DNA of 64,000 nucleotides from Streptococcus ovis DSM 16829 (GTDB lineage Bacteria; Bacillota; Bacilli; Lactobacillales; Streptococcaceae): NCBI RefSeq assembly GCF_000380125.1, contig NZ_KB904579.1, positions 1 to 64,000 of the forward strand, read 5' to 3'. Shown piece by piece: positions 7,761 to 19,275 of this stretch (position 1 is its first letter; each line of letters starts with the position of its first letter). The notes under the pieces were generated by a model. It saw only the letters and a program-made list of their open reading frames with translations, ran no database searches and was not told where the DNA came from. The position numbers and the translations under genes were made by a program.

Positions 7761-7769
7761 ATTATATCA
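7761..7769 (-). promoter_or_regulatory. Extended -10 promoter of hemW, leaderless start
   Basis: On the minus strand the sequence reads TG, one base, then TATAAT (hexamer at 7766-7761). Six bases later the hemW ATG begins, so transcription should start at or next to the A of the start codon. Confidence 0.65.
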
Positions 7770-7834
7770 CAAAGAAAAGAGATTCTCCCTCTAGAAAAAC
7801 ATAACCAAAGGGTATGAAATGTTGTTTAGCTGTT

Positions 7835-7981
7835 TATTTCTTGAGCGCATGATACCCCGCTGTTCGATACGAAGTGAGTTACAGAGGCGGATACCTTTAG
7901 GTATAAAAAGGTCCCCCAGACCTAGTTGCGCTTTTCGTATTTCTTGAGCGCAAGATAAAAAGGTCCCCCGGACCTTTTTAT
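7835..7981. repeat. Interrupted direct repeat with two GGTC-rich hairpins
   Basis: The 15-mer TATTTCTTGAGCGCA occurs at 7835-7849 and 7938-7952. Each copy is followed by a copy of AAAAAGGTCCCCC (7905-7917 and 7956-7968), at once in the second copy and after about 55 nt in the first. The unit looks duplicated with an insertion in one copy. A related GGTCTGGGGGA string also occurs after mnmE at about 36736, so this is probably a dispersed extragenic element. Confidence 0.5.
7954..7981 (-). terminator. Terminator of glgP
   Basis: AAAAAGGTC and GACCTTTTT pair around a CCCCCG loop, and the T-run follows on the minus strand. The hairpin starts inside the glgP stop codon region, so glgP is transcribed as a single gene. 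Confidence 0.75.
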
Positions 7982-10242
7982 TTTTCTAAATGCCAAATGT
8001 CATCGTTGTATTGTTCGATGGTGCGGTCACTTGAGAAGAAACCGGCTTTGGCAATATTGACAATCACTTTATCCAACCATGCATCACGGTCTTCGTAATC
8101 TGCTAACATTTGTTCTTTCGTTTGGATATAATCTTCCAAATCAAGCAATGTCATGAAGTGGTCATTGTGCTTCAAATTATCTTGTAAACGCCATAGACGT
8201 TCGTCAATTCCCCCCATGCTTCGGACAACATCACTAGTAATGAAGTCAACCAATGGACGAATGGTATCACGCTCATAGAAGCTATATGGGTGATAGGTAC
8301 CATTTGCATAATGATCAATTACTGTCTGGCTATCTTGACCGAAAATGTAGATATTGTCATCACCAACTAGCTCGTGAATTTCCACATTAGCACCGTCATC
8401 TGTACCAAGTGTTAAGGCACCATTCAGCATGAATTTCATGTTACCAGTACCAGATGCTTCTTTTGAAGCAAGAGAAATTTGCTCTGAAATATCTGCCGCA
8501 GGGATGATGAAAGTCGCTTCTGTCACATTGTAATTTTCAATCATGACAAGTTGCAAGTGAGGGCTCACTTCTGGATCATTTTGAATGACTTGTGACAAGA
8601 CCAAAATCAGATGAATAATATCTTGGGCAATGGTGTAAGCAGGAGCTGCCTTTCCTCCGAAGAAGACTGTCAATGGACGAGCAGGAATGTTACCAGCTTT
8701 AATGTCTAAGTACTTATGAATCACGTATAAGACATTCATTTGTTGGCGTTTGTACTCATGGAGACGCTTGATTTGCACATCGAAGATAGAATCTGGATTC
8801 ACTTCCACCCCTTGATGCTTGGCAATGTGACGTTGCAATTTACGCTTATTGTGTGTTTTGATTTCTTCCAACTGCGCTTTGAAGGCCACATCAGTTTTGA
8901 AATCAAGAATTTTCTCCAATTCAGAAGCTTGATGATGGTAACCATGTCCAATCAATTCATCAAGATAATGTGCCAAACTTGGATTGGCGTGCATGAGCCA
9001 ACGACGGAAGGTAATTCCATTAGTTTTGTTATTAAATTTCTCAGGATACAATTCATAGAAAGCTTTGAGTTCTGATGATTTCAAAATCTCTGTATGAAGT
9101 GCAGCTACCCCATTGATAGAGTATCCGTAGTGAATATCCATGTGGGCCATATGAACACGACCATACTCGTCAATAATATTTACTGCTGGATCATTCTTGA
9201 CAGCCTTTGCACGCCGGTCCAATTCTTCAATGAACGGTACCAAGTGTGGTACGACACGGTTCAAGAAGTCAAGAGGCCATTTTTCCAAGGCTTCAGATAA
9301 AATCGTGTGGTTTGTATAAGCTGTCATGCTCTTCACGATGTCAACTGCTTCATCAAAGGAAATGCCACGTAGCTCTAAAAGACGAATCAATTCTGGAATG
9401 ACAAGTGATGGATGTGTATCGTTGATTTGTACTACTGCATAATCTGCCAAGTCATGAAGGTTTGATCCTTTCGCAATCGCTTCGTCAATCAAAAGTTGCG
9501 CTGCATTGGATACCATGAAATACTGTTGGAAAATACGCAAGACTTTTCCTTGATCCGTTGAATCATCTGGATACAGGAAGAGGGTCAAATTACGGAAGAT
9601 ATCTTCCTTGTCAAATTCGATGCCGTCATAAATGATATTGTCATCGACAGACCCCAAATCAAAGAGACGAAGGCGGTTCTTACGTTCTGTCTTGTAACCT
9701 GGTACATCAATATCATACAATTTTGAAGTCAGGGTGAAATTTGCAAATGGAACTTGATAAGAGATTGGTGACTCTGTCAACCAAGAACGTGGTGTAATCC
9801 ACTCATTTGGTACTGCACTTTGTTGGTGATATTGGAATAACTGACGGAACAAACCAAAATGATAATTTAATCCGACACCATCTCCATTCAAGCCAAGACT
9901 AGCAATCGAATCTAGGAAACACGCAGCTAGTCGACCCAATCCACCATTCCCAAGAGATGGCTCCATTTCCATTTCTTCAATAGCAATTAAATCTTTACCA
10001 GCTTCTAATAATTGTTCTTTGACCTCATCATATAAACCAAGGTTAATTAAGTTGTTTGATAAAAGTTTTCCGATTAAAAACTCAGCTGAAATATAATAAA
10101 CCTTTTTCTTTTGATCATTGGTACATTTTGCTTCACTTCTTTGTTTTGAAAATGCGAGCAAGGCATAATACAATTCCTGATCCGAACAGTCTTCGATCCG
10201 CTTCGCATACATCGCCTGCACAAAATTTTGTAAATTAATCAC
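7978..10242 (-). CDS. glgP: Glycogen/maltodextrin phosphorylase
   Basis: A 754-residue glycosyltransferase family 35 phosphorylase, which releases glucose-1-phosphate from alpha-1,4-glucans using pyridoxal phosphate. The PLP site is GTGNMKF, with the lysine at about residue 603 and GTDDGANVE just after; the [15 protein letters not shown] motif is near residue 100. Length matches the shorter bacterial maltodextrin phosphorylases rather than the longer glycogen phosphorylases, so maltodextrin may be the main substrate. The start is a GTG with GGGAGAA upstream. The usual 4-alpha-glucanotransferase partner is not next to it here. Confidence 0.9.
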   Translation of the reverse strand: MINLQNFVQAMYAKRIEDCSDQELYYALLAFSKQRSEAKCTNDQKKKVYYISAEFLIGKLLSNNLINLGLYDEVKEQLLEAGKDLIAIEEMEMEPSLGNGGLGRLAACFLDSIASLGLNGDGVGLNYHFGLFRQLFQYHQQSAVPNEWITPRSWLTESPISYQVPFANFTLTSKLYDIDVPGYKTERKNRLRLFDLGSVDDNIIYDGIEFDKEDIFRNLTLFLYPDDSTDQGKVLRIFQQYFMVSNAAQLLIDEAIAKGSNLHDLADYAVVQINDTHPSLVIPELIRLLELRGISFDEAVDIVKSMTAYTNHTILSEALEKWPLDFLNRVVPHLVPFIEELDRRAKAVKNDPAVNIIDEYGRVHMAHMDIHYGYSINGVAALHTEILKSSELKAFYELYPEKFNNKTNGITFRRWLMHANPSLAHYLDELIGHGYHHQASELEKILDFKTDVAFKAQLEEIKTHNKRKLQRHIAKHQGVEVNPDSIFDVQIKRLHEYKRQQMNVLYVIHKYLDIKAGNIPARPLTVFFGGKAAPAYTIAQDIIHLILVLSQVIQNDPEVSPHLQLVMIENYNVTEATFIIPAADISEQISLASKEASGTGNMKFMLNGALTLGTDDGANVEIHELVGDDNIYIFGQDSQTVIDHYANGTYHPYSFYERDTIRPLVDFITSDVVRSMGGIDERLWRLQDNLKHNDHFMTLLDLEDYIQTKEQMLADYEDRDAWLDKVIVNIAKAGFFSSDRTIEQYNDDIWHLEK

Positions 10243-10304
10243 GTTTTAAATTCTCCCTATTTCCATTGATAATACCCTCATTTATAACGCATACTATCAC
10301 TGCT

Positions 10305-10333
10305 ATTATATCTTATTTTAACGTTTTTTACAA
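10305..10333 (-). promoter_or_regulatory. Sigma-A promoter of glgP
   Basis: TTGTAA at 10333-10328 and TATAAT at 10310-10305 are separated by 17 nt on the minus strand. The glgP GTG is about 62 nt downstream. Confidence 0.65.
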
Positions 10334-10380
10334 ATCGAATTATCAGCAAGAAAAGTGACAGGTATATGATGTTCAAAGGG

Positions 10381-10455
10381 TATCCAAAACTAGTCATATC
10401 ATCTCTTTGGATAGCAACTATATCTGGCATTTAGTCTAGTTTATTCATTTGGATA
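10381..10455. repeat. TATCCAAA inverted repeat with a third copy
   Basis: TATCCAAA at 10381-10388 is mirrored by TTTGGATA at 10406-10413 (17-nt loop), and TTTGGATA appears again at 10448-10455. The site is between glgP and deoD. It may bind a regulator or be a chance palindrome. Confidence 0.35.
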
Positions 10456-10466
10456 CAATAAAGAAC

Positions 10467-10508
10467 CCCTTATAACAAACAGTCTACTGTCCATTATAAA
10501 AGGGCTCT
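10467..10508 (-). terminator. Probable terminator of the deoB-deoD operon
   Basis: Read on the minus strand, AGCCCTT/ATAA pairs with TTATAAGGGG around an inner CAGT/ACTG stem, and a T-rich stretch follows. It starts about 14 nt after the deoD stop. Confidence 0.5.
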
Positions 10509-10521
10509 CGTCAATAATTCT

Positions 10522-11232
10522 CTATTCTGCAATCAAGGTTTCTAATCCGACTTTCATCATGTCGGTAAAGGTATTTTGGCGTTCTTCTGCTGTTGTATCT
10601 TCATCAGGATGAACAAGACTATCAGAAATGGTCATAATTCCGAGCGCTTGTACCTTGTGTTGAGCGGCAAGATAGTAAAGGGCCGCCGCTTCCATTTCAA
10701 TGGCTTTGACACCGAGCGTACCCAACTTCATATTGCGCTCAGGCATATTTGAGTAAAAAACATCTGAAGACAAGACACTACCTACGTGAGTTGTCATGCC
10801 CAAACCTTTGGCAATGTGATAAGCCTTGTCCAACAAGTCAAAGTCTGCGATTTGTGGGAAATCGTACTCTGGCCAGTCGTTACGGATAATATTTGAGTTG
10901 GTAGCTGCTGCTTGCGCCAACACAAGTTCACGAACATGAACATCTGGATCAATCGAACCAGCTGTTCCTACACGGATGAGTTTTTTCACTCCGTAATCGA
11001 CAATGAGCTCACGCGCATAAATCGAAATGGATGGCATCCCCATCCCTGTACCCATAACAGAAACACGGTGCCCCTTGTATGTCCCTGTGTAGCCAAACAT
11101 GTTACGGACTTCGTTGAAGCAAACTGCATCTTCAAGAAAGTTCTCTGCGATAAATTTGGCACGCAAAGGATCTCCTGGAAGTAAAATTTTATCGGCAATT
11201 TCGCCTTGTTTTGCTGAAATATGAATTGACAT
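10522..11232 (-). CDS. deoD: Purine nucleoside phosphorylase, DeoD type
   Basis: A 236-residue hexameric-type purine nucleoside phosphorylase (6-oxo and 6-amino purines). The start has the family [14 protein letters not shown] pattern, the phosphate-binding [10 protein letters not shown] motif sits near residue 20, and [10 protein letters not shown] plus a catalytic Asp (SDSLV) lie towards the end. It converts purine (deoxy)nucleosides and phosphate into free base and (deoxy)ribose-1-phosphate in the cytoplasm. It is the last gene of a salvage operon with deoB and punA. The start has GGAGAATGT as ribosome site. Length is normal. Confidence 0.93.
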   Translation of the reverse strand: MSIHISAKQGEIADKILLPGDPLRAKFIAENFLEDAVCFNEVRNMFGYTGTYKGHRVSVMGTGMGMPSISIYARELIVDYGVKKLIRVGTAGSIDPDVHVRELVLAQAAATNSNIIRNDWPEYDFPQIADFDLLDKAYHIAKGLGMTTHVGSVLSSDVFYSNMPERNMKLGTLGVKAIEMEAAALYYLAAQHKVQALGIMTISDSLVHPDEDTTAEERQNTFTDMMKVGLETLIAE

Positions 11233-11269
11233 ACATTCTCCTTATTTTTTCTTATTTAGATAATCAATA

Positions 11270-11452
11270 TCAGTGTTGTAATGGACGAGATTTTTGCTTC
11301 GTTTTTCTTTTTTCTAGATAATAAATCATGAAGTAGATTGTTGCCAAAACCAACCATAGTGCTGTCGATTTTAAGTTGTTTTCAAAAAATGACGCAATCG
11401 CTAAAAAACTGTGTGAAATGGCTAAACCTAACTCAAATCGACTATGCTTCAT
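11270..11452 (-). CDS. Small membrane protein in the nucleoside operon (60 aa)
   Basis: The ATG at 11452-11450 follows GTAGGAG with good spacing; an upstream in-frame GTG is less well placed. Two hydrophobic segments (about residues 8-22 and 30-45) flank a polar turn (ENNLKS), and the C-terminus is highly basic (EKRKTKQKSR). The product should be a two-helix membrane protein with a positive cytoplasmic tail. The family is not recognised. It lies between punA and deoD and is transcribed with them, so a link to nucleoside salvage is possible but unproven. Confidence 0.6.
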   Translation of the reverse strand: MKHSRFELGLAISHSFLAIASFFENNLKSTALWLVLATIYFMIYYLEKRKTKQKSRPLQH

Positions 11453-11461
11453 CACTGTCTC

Positions 11462-12271
11462 CTACAACTCCGACAAAATGGCTTTCACTAATCCTTTGAA
11501 GTCTTCTTTGATACGTGTTGTCACTTCAACAACTTCTTCGTGGTTGAGTTCTTCTTGGAAACCAGCTGCATGGTTGGTAATAGCAGAAATTCCTAATACT
11601 TTCAAACCTGAGTGGGCTGCTACAATGACTTCTGGAACTGTAGACATACCAACCGCATCTGCACCAAGCGTCTTGAAGGCACGAATTTCAGCAGGTGTTT
11701 CGTATGTTGGACCAGAGCAGCCAAGGTAAACCCCTTCACTTAGTTTAATACCAAGTTTATCTGCAACTTCGTAAGCAACATGACGGTATTCTGGCGTGTA
11801 AGCCTTCGACATGTCTGGGAAGCGTGGACCAAATTCTTCCAAGTTTTCACCAATCAATGGATTGGTTCCTGTCATATTGATATGATCATTGATAAGCATG
11901 AGGGTACCAGGACCGTAGCCGATTCCACCGGCTGCGTTTGTCACAACTACACTGTGGCAACCAAGCGCTTTCATCACACGCACTGGGAAGGTCACCACTT
12001 CCATTGGATTACCTTCATAAAAATGGAAACGTCCTTGGAGCGCTAAAACCTTACGACCAGCCAAGTCACCGTATACCAATTTACCAGCGTGACCAACAAC
12101 GGTTGATCGACCCCAGTTTGGAATGTCAGCATAATCAACAAGAATTGCATTTTCAATCTCTTCTGCTAACTCTCCCAAACCTGACCCTAAAATCAAACCG
12201 AACTCAGGTGCAACGATCCCCTTTCCTTGTAAGAAATCACGTGTTTCATAAATTTTTTCTAATAATGTCAT
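11462..12271 (-). CDS. punA: Purine-nucleoside phosphorylase, trimeric type
   Basis: A 269-residue trimeric PNP. GLILGSGLGELA near residue 27 is the phosphate-site motif, and VVTNAAGGIG, with MSTVPEVIVAAHSG further on, form the purine pocket. The enzyme cleaves inosine, guanosine and their deoxy forms. Having both PunA (trimeric) and DeoD (hexameric) in one operon is usual in streptococci and widens substrate range. RBS AAAGGAAAC is present. It lies 78 nt downstream of deoB. Confidence 0.93.
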   Translation of the reverse strand: MTLLEKIYETRDFLQGKGIVAPEFGLILGSGLGELAEEIENAILVDYADIPNWGRSTVVGHAGKLVYGDLAGRKVLALQGRFHFYEGNPMEVVTFPVRVMKALGCHSVVVTNAAGGIGYGPGTLMLINDHINMTGTNPLIGENLEEFGPRFPDMSKAYTPEYRHVAYEVADKLGIKLSEGVYLGCSGPTYETPAEIRAFKTLGADAVGMSTVPEVIVAAHSGLKVLGISAITNHAAGFQEELNHEEVVEVTTRIKEDFKGLVKAILSEL

Positions 12272-12349
12272 ATTGTTTCCTTTACTTTATTTAGTATCGT
12301 GAAGCAATTACTTCACCTTCTTGTCTTTTACAAGTGAAAAATGAATCAT

Positions 12350-13561
12350 TTACACTAATTTATCCAAGAAGCTTTCGCCAATCATTGCCGTATCCACACC
12401 AAAGTTTTCTGCAATTGTCGCTGAGATATCTGCAAAATGACCTTGTGGAATCACACCATTTCCTGTAAATGCAGGGCTATAGGCCAAGAGTGGAATGTAT
12501 TCACGAGTGTGGTCTGTTCCAGCATAAGTCGGGTCGTTACCATGGTCTGCTGTGATCAAGAGAAGATCATTTTCACGCATCGCTGCGATAATTTCTGGCA
12601 AGCGATTATCAAATTCATGCAAGCAATCGCGGTAACCATGCGCATTCCGGCGGTGACCGTAAAGAGCATCAAAATCCACCAAGTTGGTGAATGAGAAGCC
12701 TTTTTCAAATTCAGGCAAGCCCATCGTTTTAATCAAAGTGTCAATTCCATGACTGTTTGATTTGTTGTGCCCCATGTCATGGTTAATTCCCGAACCATTA
12801 AAGATGTCACTGATTTTCCCAACAGAGTACACATCTACACCAGCTTCATCCAATTTGTTCAAAACAGTTGGTTCAAACGGTGATATGGCAAGGTCACGAC
12901 GGTTTGCTGTACGTGTAAAGTTACCTGGTTCGCCGACGTAAGGACGGGCAATAATACGACCAAGAAGTGCTGGACGCTCTAAAGTAATGGAACGAGCGTA
13001 TTCACAGATACGGTACAATTCATCAAGTGGAATAATGTCTTCGTGCGCAGCGATTTGGAGTACTGGGTCAGCAGATGTGTAGATAATCAATTCGCCAGTT
13101 TCCATTTGACGTGGACCGAAATCATCAATAACTGCTGTACCTGAGTATGGTTTATTGGCTTCACGAATAACTTTGCGACCTGAAAATTCTTCAATTTTTG
13201 TGAGAATTTCTTCAGGGAATCCATTCCAGAAAGTATCAAATGGCTCAGTGATATTGAGTCCCATGATTTCCCAGTGACCAGTCATAGTATCTTTCCCAAG
13301 AGATACTTCTTCGAGTTTTGTCACATAACCTGTAGGATTTGCTTCAGCAGGAACTGTTTTCAAGGCTTGTGGACGAGGAATATTTCCAAGACCAATTTTC
13401 GCCATATTTGGTACTTCAAGACCAACAGTCTTTGAAATATGACCAAGAGTATCAGACGCACCATCAGGTACACCAGCATTAACAAAATTATTGGCATCTG
13501 GTGCTGCACCAATTCCGACTGAGTCCAAAACGACTAAGTGAATACGATTAAATGTTGACAT
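12350..13561 (-). CDS. deoB: Phosphopentomutase
   Basis: A 403-residue metal-dependent phosphopentomutase of the alkaline-phosphatase superfamily. The metal-binding start [14 protein letters not shown], the catalytic Thr in [13 protein letters not shown], and [18 protein letters not shown] near the end are all present. It moves phosphate between C1 and C5 of (deoxy)ribose phosphate, feeding the products of PunA and DeoD into the pentose phosphate pathway. First gene of the operon here; no rpiA is upstream. An extended -10 (TGGTATAAT) at 13607-13599 and an AAGGAGGACATT ribosome site precede it. Confidence 0.95.
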   Translation of the reverse strand: MSTFNRIHLVVLDSVGIGAAPDANNFVNAGVPDGASDTLGHISKTVGLEVPNMAKIGLGNIPRPQALKTVPAEANPTGYVTKLEEVSLGKDTMTGHWEIMGLNITEPFDTFWNGFPEEILTKIEEFSGRKVIREANKPYSGTAVIDDFGPRQMETGELIIYTSADPVLQIAAHEDIIPLDELYRICEYARSITLERPALLGRIIARPYVGEPGNFTRTANRRDLAISPFEPTVLNKLDEAGVDVYSVGKISDIFNGSGINHDMGHNKSNSHGIDTLIKTMGLPEFEKGFSFTNLVDFDALYGHRRNAHGYRDCLHEFDNRLPEIIAAMRENDLLLITADHGNDPTYAGTDHTREYIPLLAYSPAFTGNGVIPQGHFADISATIAENFGVDTAMIGESFLDKLV

Positions 13562-13598
13562 AATGTCCTCCTTCTGCCATTAGGCAATACTTGTATAC

Positions 13599-13607
13599 AT
13601 TATACCA
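13599..13607 (-). promoter_or_regulatory. Extended -10 promoter of the deoB operon
   Basis: TGGTATAAT reads on the minus strand about 38 nt before the deoB ATG, with a ribosome site in between. Confidence 0.6.
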
Positions 13608-13775
13608 TATTTCAGGAAGCGTTGCCATTGTCTTCTGGAGTAAACCATAGAAAATCAGTCACTCACTATATCAAACACTACGCAGTGTGAATTCTAATAA
13701 GTATGATGCTTCTGACTTCTTTTTGTTCTCCACGAGAATGACGCCTACTGCTACATCTATAATTCCTGAAAGCAG

Positions 13776-13806
13776 CAAAAAATGACCCATCTCTAGGTCA
13801 TTTTTA
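13776..13806 (-). terminator. Terminator of the ATP synthase operon
   Basis: AAAAATGACC and GGTCATTTTT form a 10-bp stem with an 8-nt loop just after the atpC stop, followed by T residues on the minus strand. Confidence 0.85.
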
Positions 13807-13807
13807 A

Positions 13808-14224
13808 CTATTTATTTCCGACACGAATACGATTAATCGCACGTTGAAGCGCAATACTTGCTCGACGTTCCATATCAATATTGTGGGTATTTTGAGCCTC
13901 TTCCATTTCGCGTTCAGCACGAAGTTTCGCACGTTCAGCACGACTGACATCGATATCACGTGCACGTTCGGCTGAGTCAGAAACGATCGTCACCAAATCT
14001 TTCGATACTTCGATGATGCCACCATTGACAGCAATCCAGTCAACGTGGTTCTCGTCATCCACACGGCGAACTTTGATTTCATCAATATCCAGTACCGCAA
14101 TCAAATCCACGTGTCCCGGGTAAATCCCCAGCTCTCCTTCAGTTGTCTTAACCAACATAAAGGCAGCATGGTGATCGTAACGAATTCCATCTGGTGTTAC
14201 AATTTGCACTGTCATTTGAGCCAT
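13808..14224 (-). CDS. atpC: F1Fo ATP synthase epsilon subunit
   Basis: A 138-residue epsilon subunit with the N-terminal beta-sandwich (about 1-85, including TPDGIRYDH and [14 protein letters not shown]) and a C-terminal two-helix hairpin rich in Arg and Ala. It links gamma to the rotor ring and inhibits ATP hydrolysis. In streptococci the enzyme mainly works as a proton pump that keeps cytoplasmic pH. It follows atpD by 9 nt and is the last gene of the operon, before a clear terminator. Confidence 0.95.
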   Translation of the reverse strand: MAQMTVQIVTPDGIRYDHHAAFMLVKTTEGELGIYPGHVDLIAVLDIDEIKVRRVDDENHVDWIAVNGGIIEVSKDLVTIVSDSAERARDIDVSRAERAKLRAEREMEEAQNTHNIDMERRASIALQRAINRIRVGNK

Positions 14225-14233
14225 AGGACACCT

Positions 14234-15694
<1,461 letters not shown>

Positions 15695-15696
15695 TT

Positions 15697-15722
15697 AGAA
15701 TTGAAATCAACTAATTTCAGAA
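15697..15722. other. Stem-loop in the atpG-atpD gap
   Basis: TGAAAT and ATTTCA form a 6-bp stem around CAACTA. It is weak and has no T-run, so it is not a terminator. It could mark mRNA processing between gamma and beta, by inference. Confidence 0.3.
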
Positions 15723-15798
15723 TCACTATTTTTTATATAGTTCGTAGGCTGTATTCATTTCTTTAAAATATAAGGTCTAAAACCTTGTTTGCTTCTTG

Positions 15799-16674
15799 TT
15801 AATCCAAGGCCGATGCTCCTGCTACAATCTCAGTGATTTCTTGAGTAATAGCAGCTTGACGAGCTCGGTTGTATTGGATAGTCAAATCATTTATGACATT
15901 TTTTGCATTGTCTGTTGCTGTCTGCATAGCAGTCATACCTGCCGCATTTTCAGCGGTTTTTGCATCTAGAATTGCCCCGTAAATCATGGATTCCGCATAT
16001 TGAGGAAGCAATTGTTCTAGAATTGCATCACGATCAGGTTCCAGCTCGAATGCAGCTGTGTGACCATCAGCTTCGTTATGATCTAAGTCAGCAATTGGCA
16101 ACATTTGTTGGACACGTACTTGACTAGTCAAACTGTTGATATGATGATTGTAACAGACATATAGTTCATCGAAAATTTCATTTTTATACATTTCAACTGA
16201 TTTTGAAATGATTTTCTGAACTTCCTCAAAACTTGGATCATCTGCAATACCGCGTAATTCAAAAATTGGAGTCATCCCACGAGTACGGAAGAAATCTGCT
16301 CCCATACCACCAATTGCAATAATTTCGTATTCTTCTTTCTTGTCATGGTCTTGATTAATCATTCCCATAACTGCTTTAAGAATAGTTGAATTATAGGCTC
16401 CTTTTAAGCCACTGTCAGATGTAATCACAATATAGCCTGTTTTTTTGACCTCACGGCGAATCAACATTGGATTAGTGGAACCATTCATCAACTCTGCACG
16501 CAACAAGTCGGTCGTTACTTCCCGAACCTTTTTGGTATAGATTTCGAATGATTTAGCAGATTGTTCTGACTTAGCTAATTTAGCTGCAGAAACCATCTGC
16601 ATAGCCCCTGTGATTTGACTGGTTTTCTTTGTCGATGCAATTTTTGTTTTGATTTCATTTAGAGAACCTGTCAT
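15799..16674 (-). CDS. atpG: F1Fo ATP synthase gamma subunit
   Basis: A 291-residue gamma subunit. The N-terminal helix ([27 protein letters not shown]) and the C-terminal helix ([28 protein letters not shown]) form the coiled-coil central shaft, with the Rossmann-like middle between. It turns inside the alpha3-beta3 ring. Length and both helices are normal. It follows atpA by 15 nt. Confidence 0.96.
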   Translation of the reverse strand: MTGSLNEIKTKIASTKKTSQITGAMQMVSAAKLAKSEQSAKSFEIYTKKVREVTTDLLRAELMNGSTNPMLIRREVKKTGYIVITSDSGLKGAYNSTILKAVMGMINQDHDKKEEYEIIAIGGMGADFFRTRGMTPIFELRGIADDPSFEEVQKIISKSVEMYKNEIFDELYVCYNHHINSLTSQVRVQQMLPIADLDHNEADGHTAAFELEPDRDAILEQLLPQYAESMIYGAILDAKTAENAAGMTAMQTATDNAKNVINDLTIQYNRARQAAITQEITEIVAGASALD

Positions 16675-16689
16675 ATCCTTTTCCCCTTA

Positions 16690-18195
16690 CTATTTATAAA
16701 CTGACTGATCTTTAAATTCCTGAATGGCGTCATTCAAGAGCTCTGTATCTGGTAAGTCTTTTGTTGTCCGAATAGTATCGAGAAGAGAATCGTGGTTCAA
16801 GTCAAAATATGCATACAAGTCTTCTTCAAAGGCCTGCAAATCTGCAATTGGCACAGAATCCAAGAAACCATTTGTCAAAGCATAAAGAATCAAGACTTGT
16901 TTCTCAACTGGGAGGGGCTTGTGAAGCGGTTGTTTTAAAATTTCCACTGTTCGACGACCACGGTTCAATTTGGCTTGCGTTGCCGCATCCAAGTCTGATC
17001 CAAACTGCGTAAAGGCTTCTAGCTCACGGTACGACGCAAGGTCGATACGGAGAGTACCGGCAACTTTTTTCATGGCTTTAATCTGTGCTGAGCCACCAAC
17101 CCGCGATACAGATGAACCCGCATCAATAGCAGGACGAATCCCTGAGTTAAATAAGTCATCTTTCAAGAAGATTTGACCATCTGTAATGGAAATCACATTG
17201 GTTGCGATATAGGCTGAAATGTCACCCGCTTGTGTTTCAATAAATGGCAGAGCAGTAATTGACCCACCACCCAACTCATCTGACACTTTTGCTGAACGTT
17301 CAAGTAGACGTGAGTGAAGGTAGAAGACATCCCCTGGGTAGGCTTCACGACCCGGTGGTCGACGAAGGAGCAAGGACAATTCACGATAGGCTACCGCCTG
17401 TTTTGATAAATCATCATAGACGATGAGGACATGTTTGCCTTCATACATGAATTCTTCTGCCATTGCAACTCCTGCATAAGGGGCAAGGAAAAGCAATGGG
17501 GAAGGTTGTGAAGCTGACGCTGTAACAACAATTGTATAATCAAGCGCACCATATTGGCGAAGGGTTTCAACTTGTGCTCGGACAGTTGATTCTTTTTGAC
17601 CAATCGCCACGTAGATACAAATCATATCTTGGCCTTTTTGATTCAAAATCGCATCGATCGCAACGGATGTTTTACCTGTTTGGCGGTCACCAATAATCAG
17701 TTCCCGTTGTCCACGGCCAATCGGTACTAAAGCATCGATGGCTTTTAAACCTGTCTGCAAAGGCTCATTAACAGATTTCCGTTGCATAACACCAGGGGCT
17801 GGATTTTCAATTGGACGTGTCTTGTTGGTATGGATTTCTCCAAGTCCATCAACGGGTTGTCCAAGTGGGTTGATAACGCGACCAATCAAAGACGAACCAA
17901 CTGGGACTTCCATGATTTTCCCTGTACGGCGAACAACAGATCCTTCTCGGATATCTGAAAATTCACCCAGGATAATAATCCCGACATCAGTGGTTTCCAA
18001 GTTTTGAGCCATACCGATGGTTCCATTTTCAAAAACTAGGAGTTCCCCACTCATGGCATTATCCAGACCGTGAGCACGAGCGATTCCGTCACCAATATAG
18101 GTTACGACACCTGTTTCAGTATAATTGAAATCAGGTTGAAAATCGTCGATTTGTTGTTTTAGTAAAGCGCTAATTTCTTGTGCATTTATTACCAA
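16690..18195 (-). CDS. atpA: F1Fo ATP synthase alpha subunit
   Basis: A 501-residue alpha subunit. The nucleotide-binding P-loop GDRQTGKT is at 169-176, and [21 protein letters not shown] plus [12 protein letters not shown] are standard. The family start (M[11 protein letters not shown]) fits only if translation begins at TTG at 18195-18193; no ATG or GTG exists in frame nearby and the ribosome site is weak. The use of TTG probably lowers initiation relative to neighbours. It follows atpH by 21 nt. Confidence 0.95.
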   Translation of the reverse strand: MVINAQEISALLKQQIDDFQPDFNYTETGVVTYIGDGIARAHGLDNAMSGELLVFENGTIGMAQNLETTDVGIIILGEFSDIREGSVVRRTGKIMEVPVGSSLIGRVINPLGQPVDGLGEIHTNKTRPIENPAPGVMQRKSVNEPLQTGLKAIDALVPIGRGQRELIIGDRQTGKTSVAIDAILNQKGQDMICIYVAIGQKESTVRAQVETLRQYGALDYTIVVTASASQPSPLLFLAPYAGVAMAEEFMYEGKHVLIVYDDLSKQAVAYRELSLLLRRPPGREAYPGDVFYLHSRLLERSAKVSDELGGGSITALPFIETQAGDISAYIATNVISITDGQIFLKDDLFNSGIRPAIDAGSSVSRVGGSAQIKAMKKVAGTLRIDLASYRELEAFTQFGSDLDAATQAKLNRGRRTVEILKQPLHKPLPVEKQVLILYALTNGFLDSVPIADLQAFEEDLYAYFDLNHDSLLDTIRTTKDLPDTELLNDAIQEFKDQSVYK

Positions 18196-18216
18196 AAGAA
18201 CACCACTTTCTATTTC

Positions 18217-18750
18217 TTACAATTTACTTTTAATATCTCTCAACTGTGTACGAACACTCGCATCAATAATTCGATGATTGACACTAATTACGAATCCACC
18301 GAGTAGACTTTGATCCAATTCTTCAATTACTTGTCTAACTTTCAAGTTGAATCGTTGTTCTACCAATGCGCAAAGCTTTTCTTTTTGAGCGTCGTTCAAT
18401 GGATAGACTGAGGTAATGTGCGCATCAAACTCATTTTTATGTTGGCTGATTTTAATTAGAGCAGTGTCTAAAACAGCCTGTAAGAGATCTACTCGTCCAT
18501 CAAACAAGACCGTTTCAATCAAGTCATTGACTACGCGGTACTCTGACTGACGGATTGTTCGAATGAATTCATTTTTTACTTCTTCTGAAACAGTTTTAGA
18601 AGTGAGCATAGCTTGTAAATCACTTTCTTTTATAATAGAGTTGACTTTATTGACCTCGTCATAGATAGACCAAACATCCTCTCTTTCATTGACTTTTTCA
18701 ACAAACGATTGGGCATATTTTTGCACTAGGGCAGTATCTTTTGCATTCAT
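18217..18750 (-). CDS. atpH: F1Fo ATP synthase delta subunit
   Basis: A 177-residue delta (OSCP-like) subunit that anchors F1 to the peripheral stalk. The N-terminal six-helix domain (about 1-105) contains YAQSFVEKVNE, and the C-terminal domain has the conserved GGFVISVNHRIIDASVRTQL signature at about 150-171. It starts directly at the end of atpF, with no spacer, and is followed by atpA. Confidence 0.95.
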   Translation of the reverse strand: MNAKDTALVQKYAQSFVEKVNEREDVWSIYDEVNKVNSIIKESDLQAMLTSKTVSEEVKNEFIRTIRQSEYRVVNDLIETVLFDGRVDLLQAVLDTALIKISQHKNEFDAHITSVYPLNDAQKEKLCALVEQRFNLKVRQVIEELDQSLLGGFVISVNHRIIDASVRTQLRDIKSKL

Positions 18751-19254
18751 CTATTTGTCTCCTAATTTGTCAATATAGCGGTCTATCAGAGCACTGTGAG
18801 CCGCTTGATCTAAATCCTCGAGAATAATTTTTCCTGCTAAATCAACTGCCAAATTTGCAACTTGTACTTTCAAATTTTCTTGTACTTCTCGTTTTTCAGC
18901 AGCAATTTCATGTTGTGCTTTATCTTTCAAAGCCTGTACTTCAAGAACGGCTTGATCAACGATGTGTTTTTTTTCAACTTTCGCTCTCTCAACTGCATCT
19001 TGAACAATTTTTTTGCCCTCAATACGACCTTGTTCTAATTCTTCTTCGCGTTGTTTGACCAATTTAACAGCGGCCATACGTTGACCTTCTGCTGCATCAA
19101 TATCACTAGCAATTTTTTCAGCACGTTGTTCAAAAATCCCTGTAATATTTTTCCATGCAAACACGCGGATAAGGATAACCAAGATCAAAAAAGATGCTGT
19201 AACAAGAATGAAATTCCCAAGTACCGTACTTTGAGCACTTAATACTGTAACCAT
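18751..19254 (-). CDS. atpF: F1Fo ATP synthase b subunit
   Basis: A 167-residue b subunit. A single membrane helix lies at about residues 10-32 (LGNFILVTASFLILVILIRVFAW). A long charged coiled-coil to the C-terminus forms the peripheral stalk, rich in Glu, Lys and Ala. AAGGAAAAG precedes the ATG. The position between atpB and atpH and the length are standard. Confidence 0.95.
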   Translation of the reverse strand: MVTVLSAQSTVLGNFILVTASFLILVILIRVFAWKNITGIFEQRAEKIASDIDAAEGQRMAAVKLVKQREEELEQGRIEGKKIVQDAVERAKVEKKHIVDQAVLEVQALKDKAQHEIAAEKREVQENLKVQVANLAVDLAGKIILEDLDQAAHSALIDRYIDKLGDK

Positions 19255-19275
19255 GTATACTCTTTTCCTTTCCTC

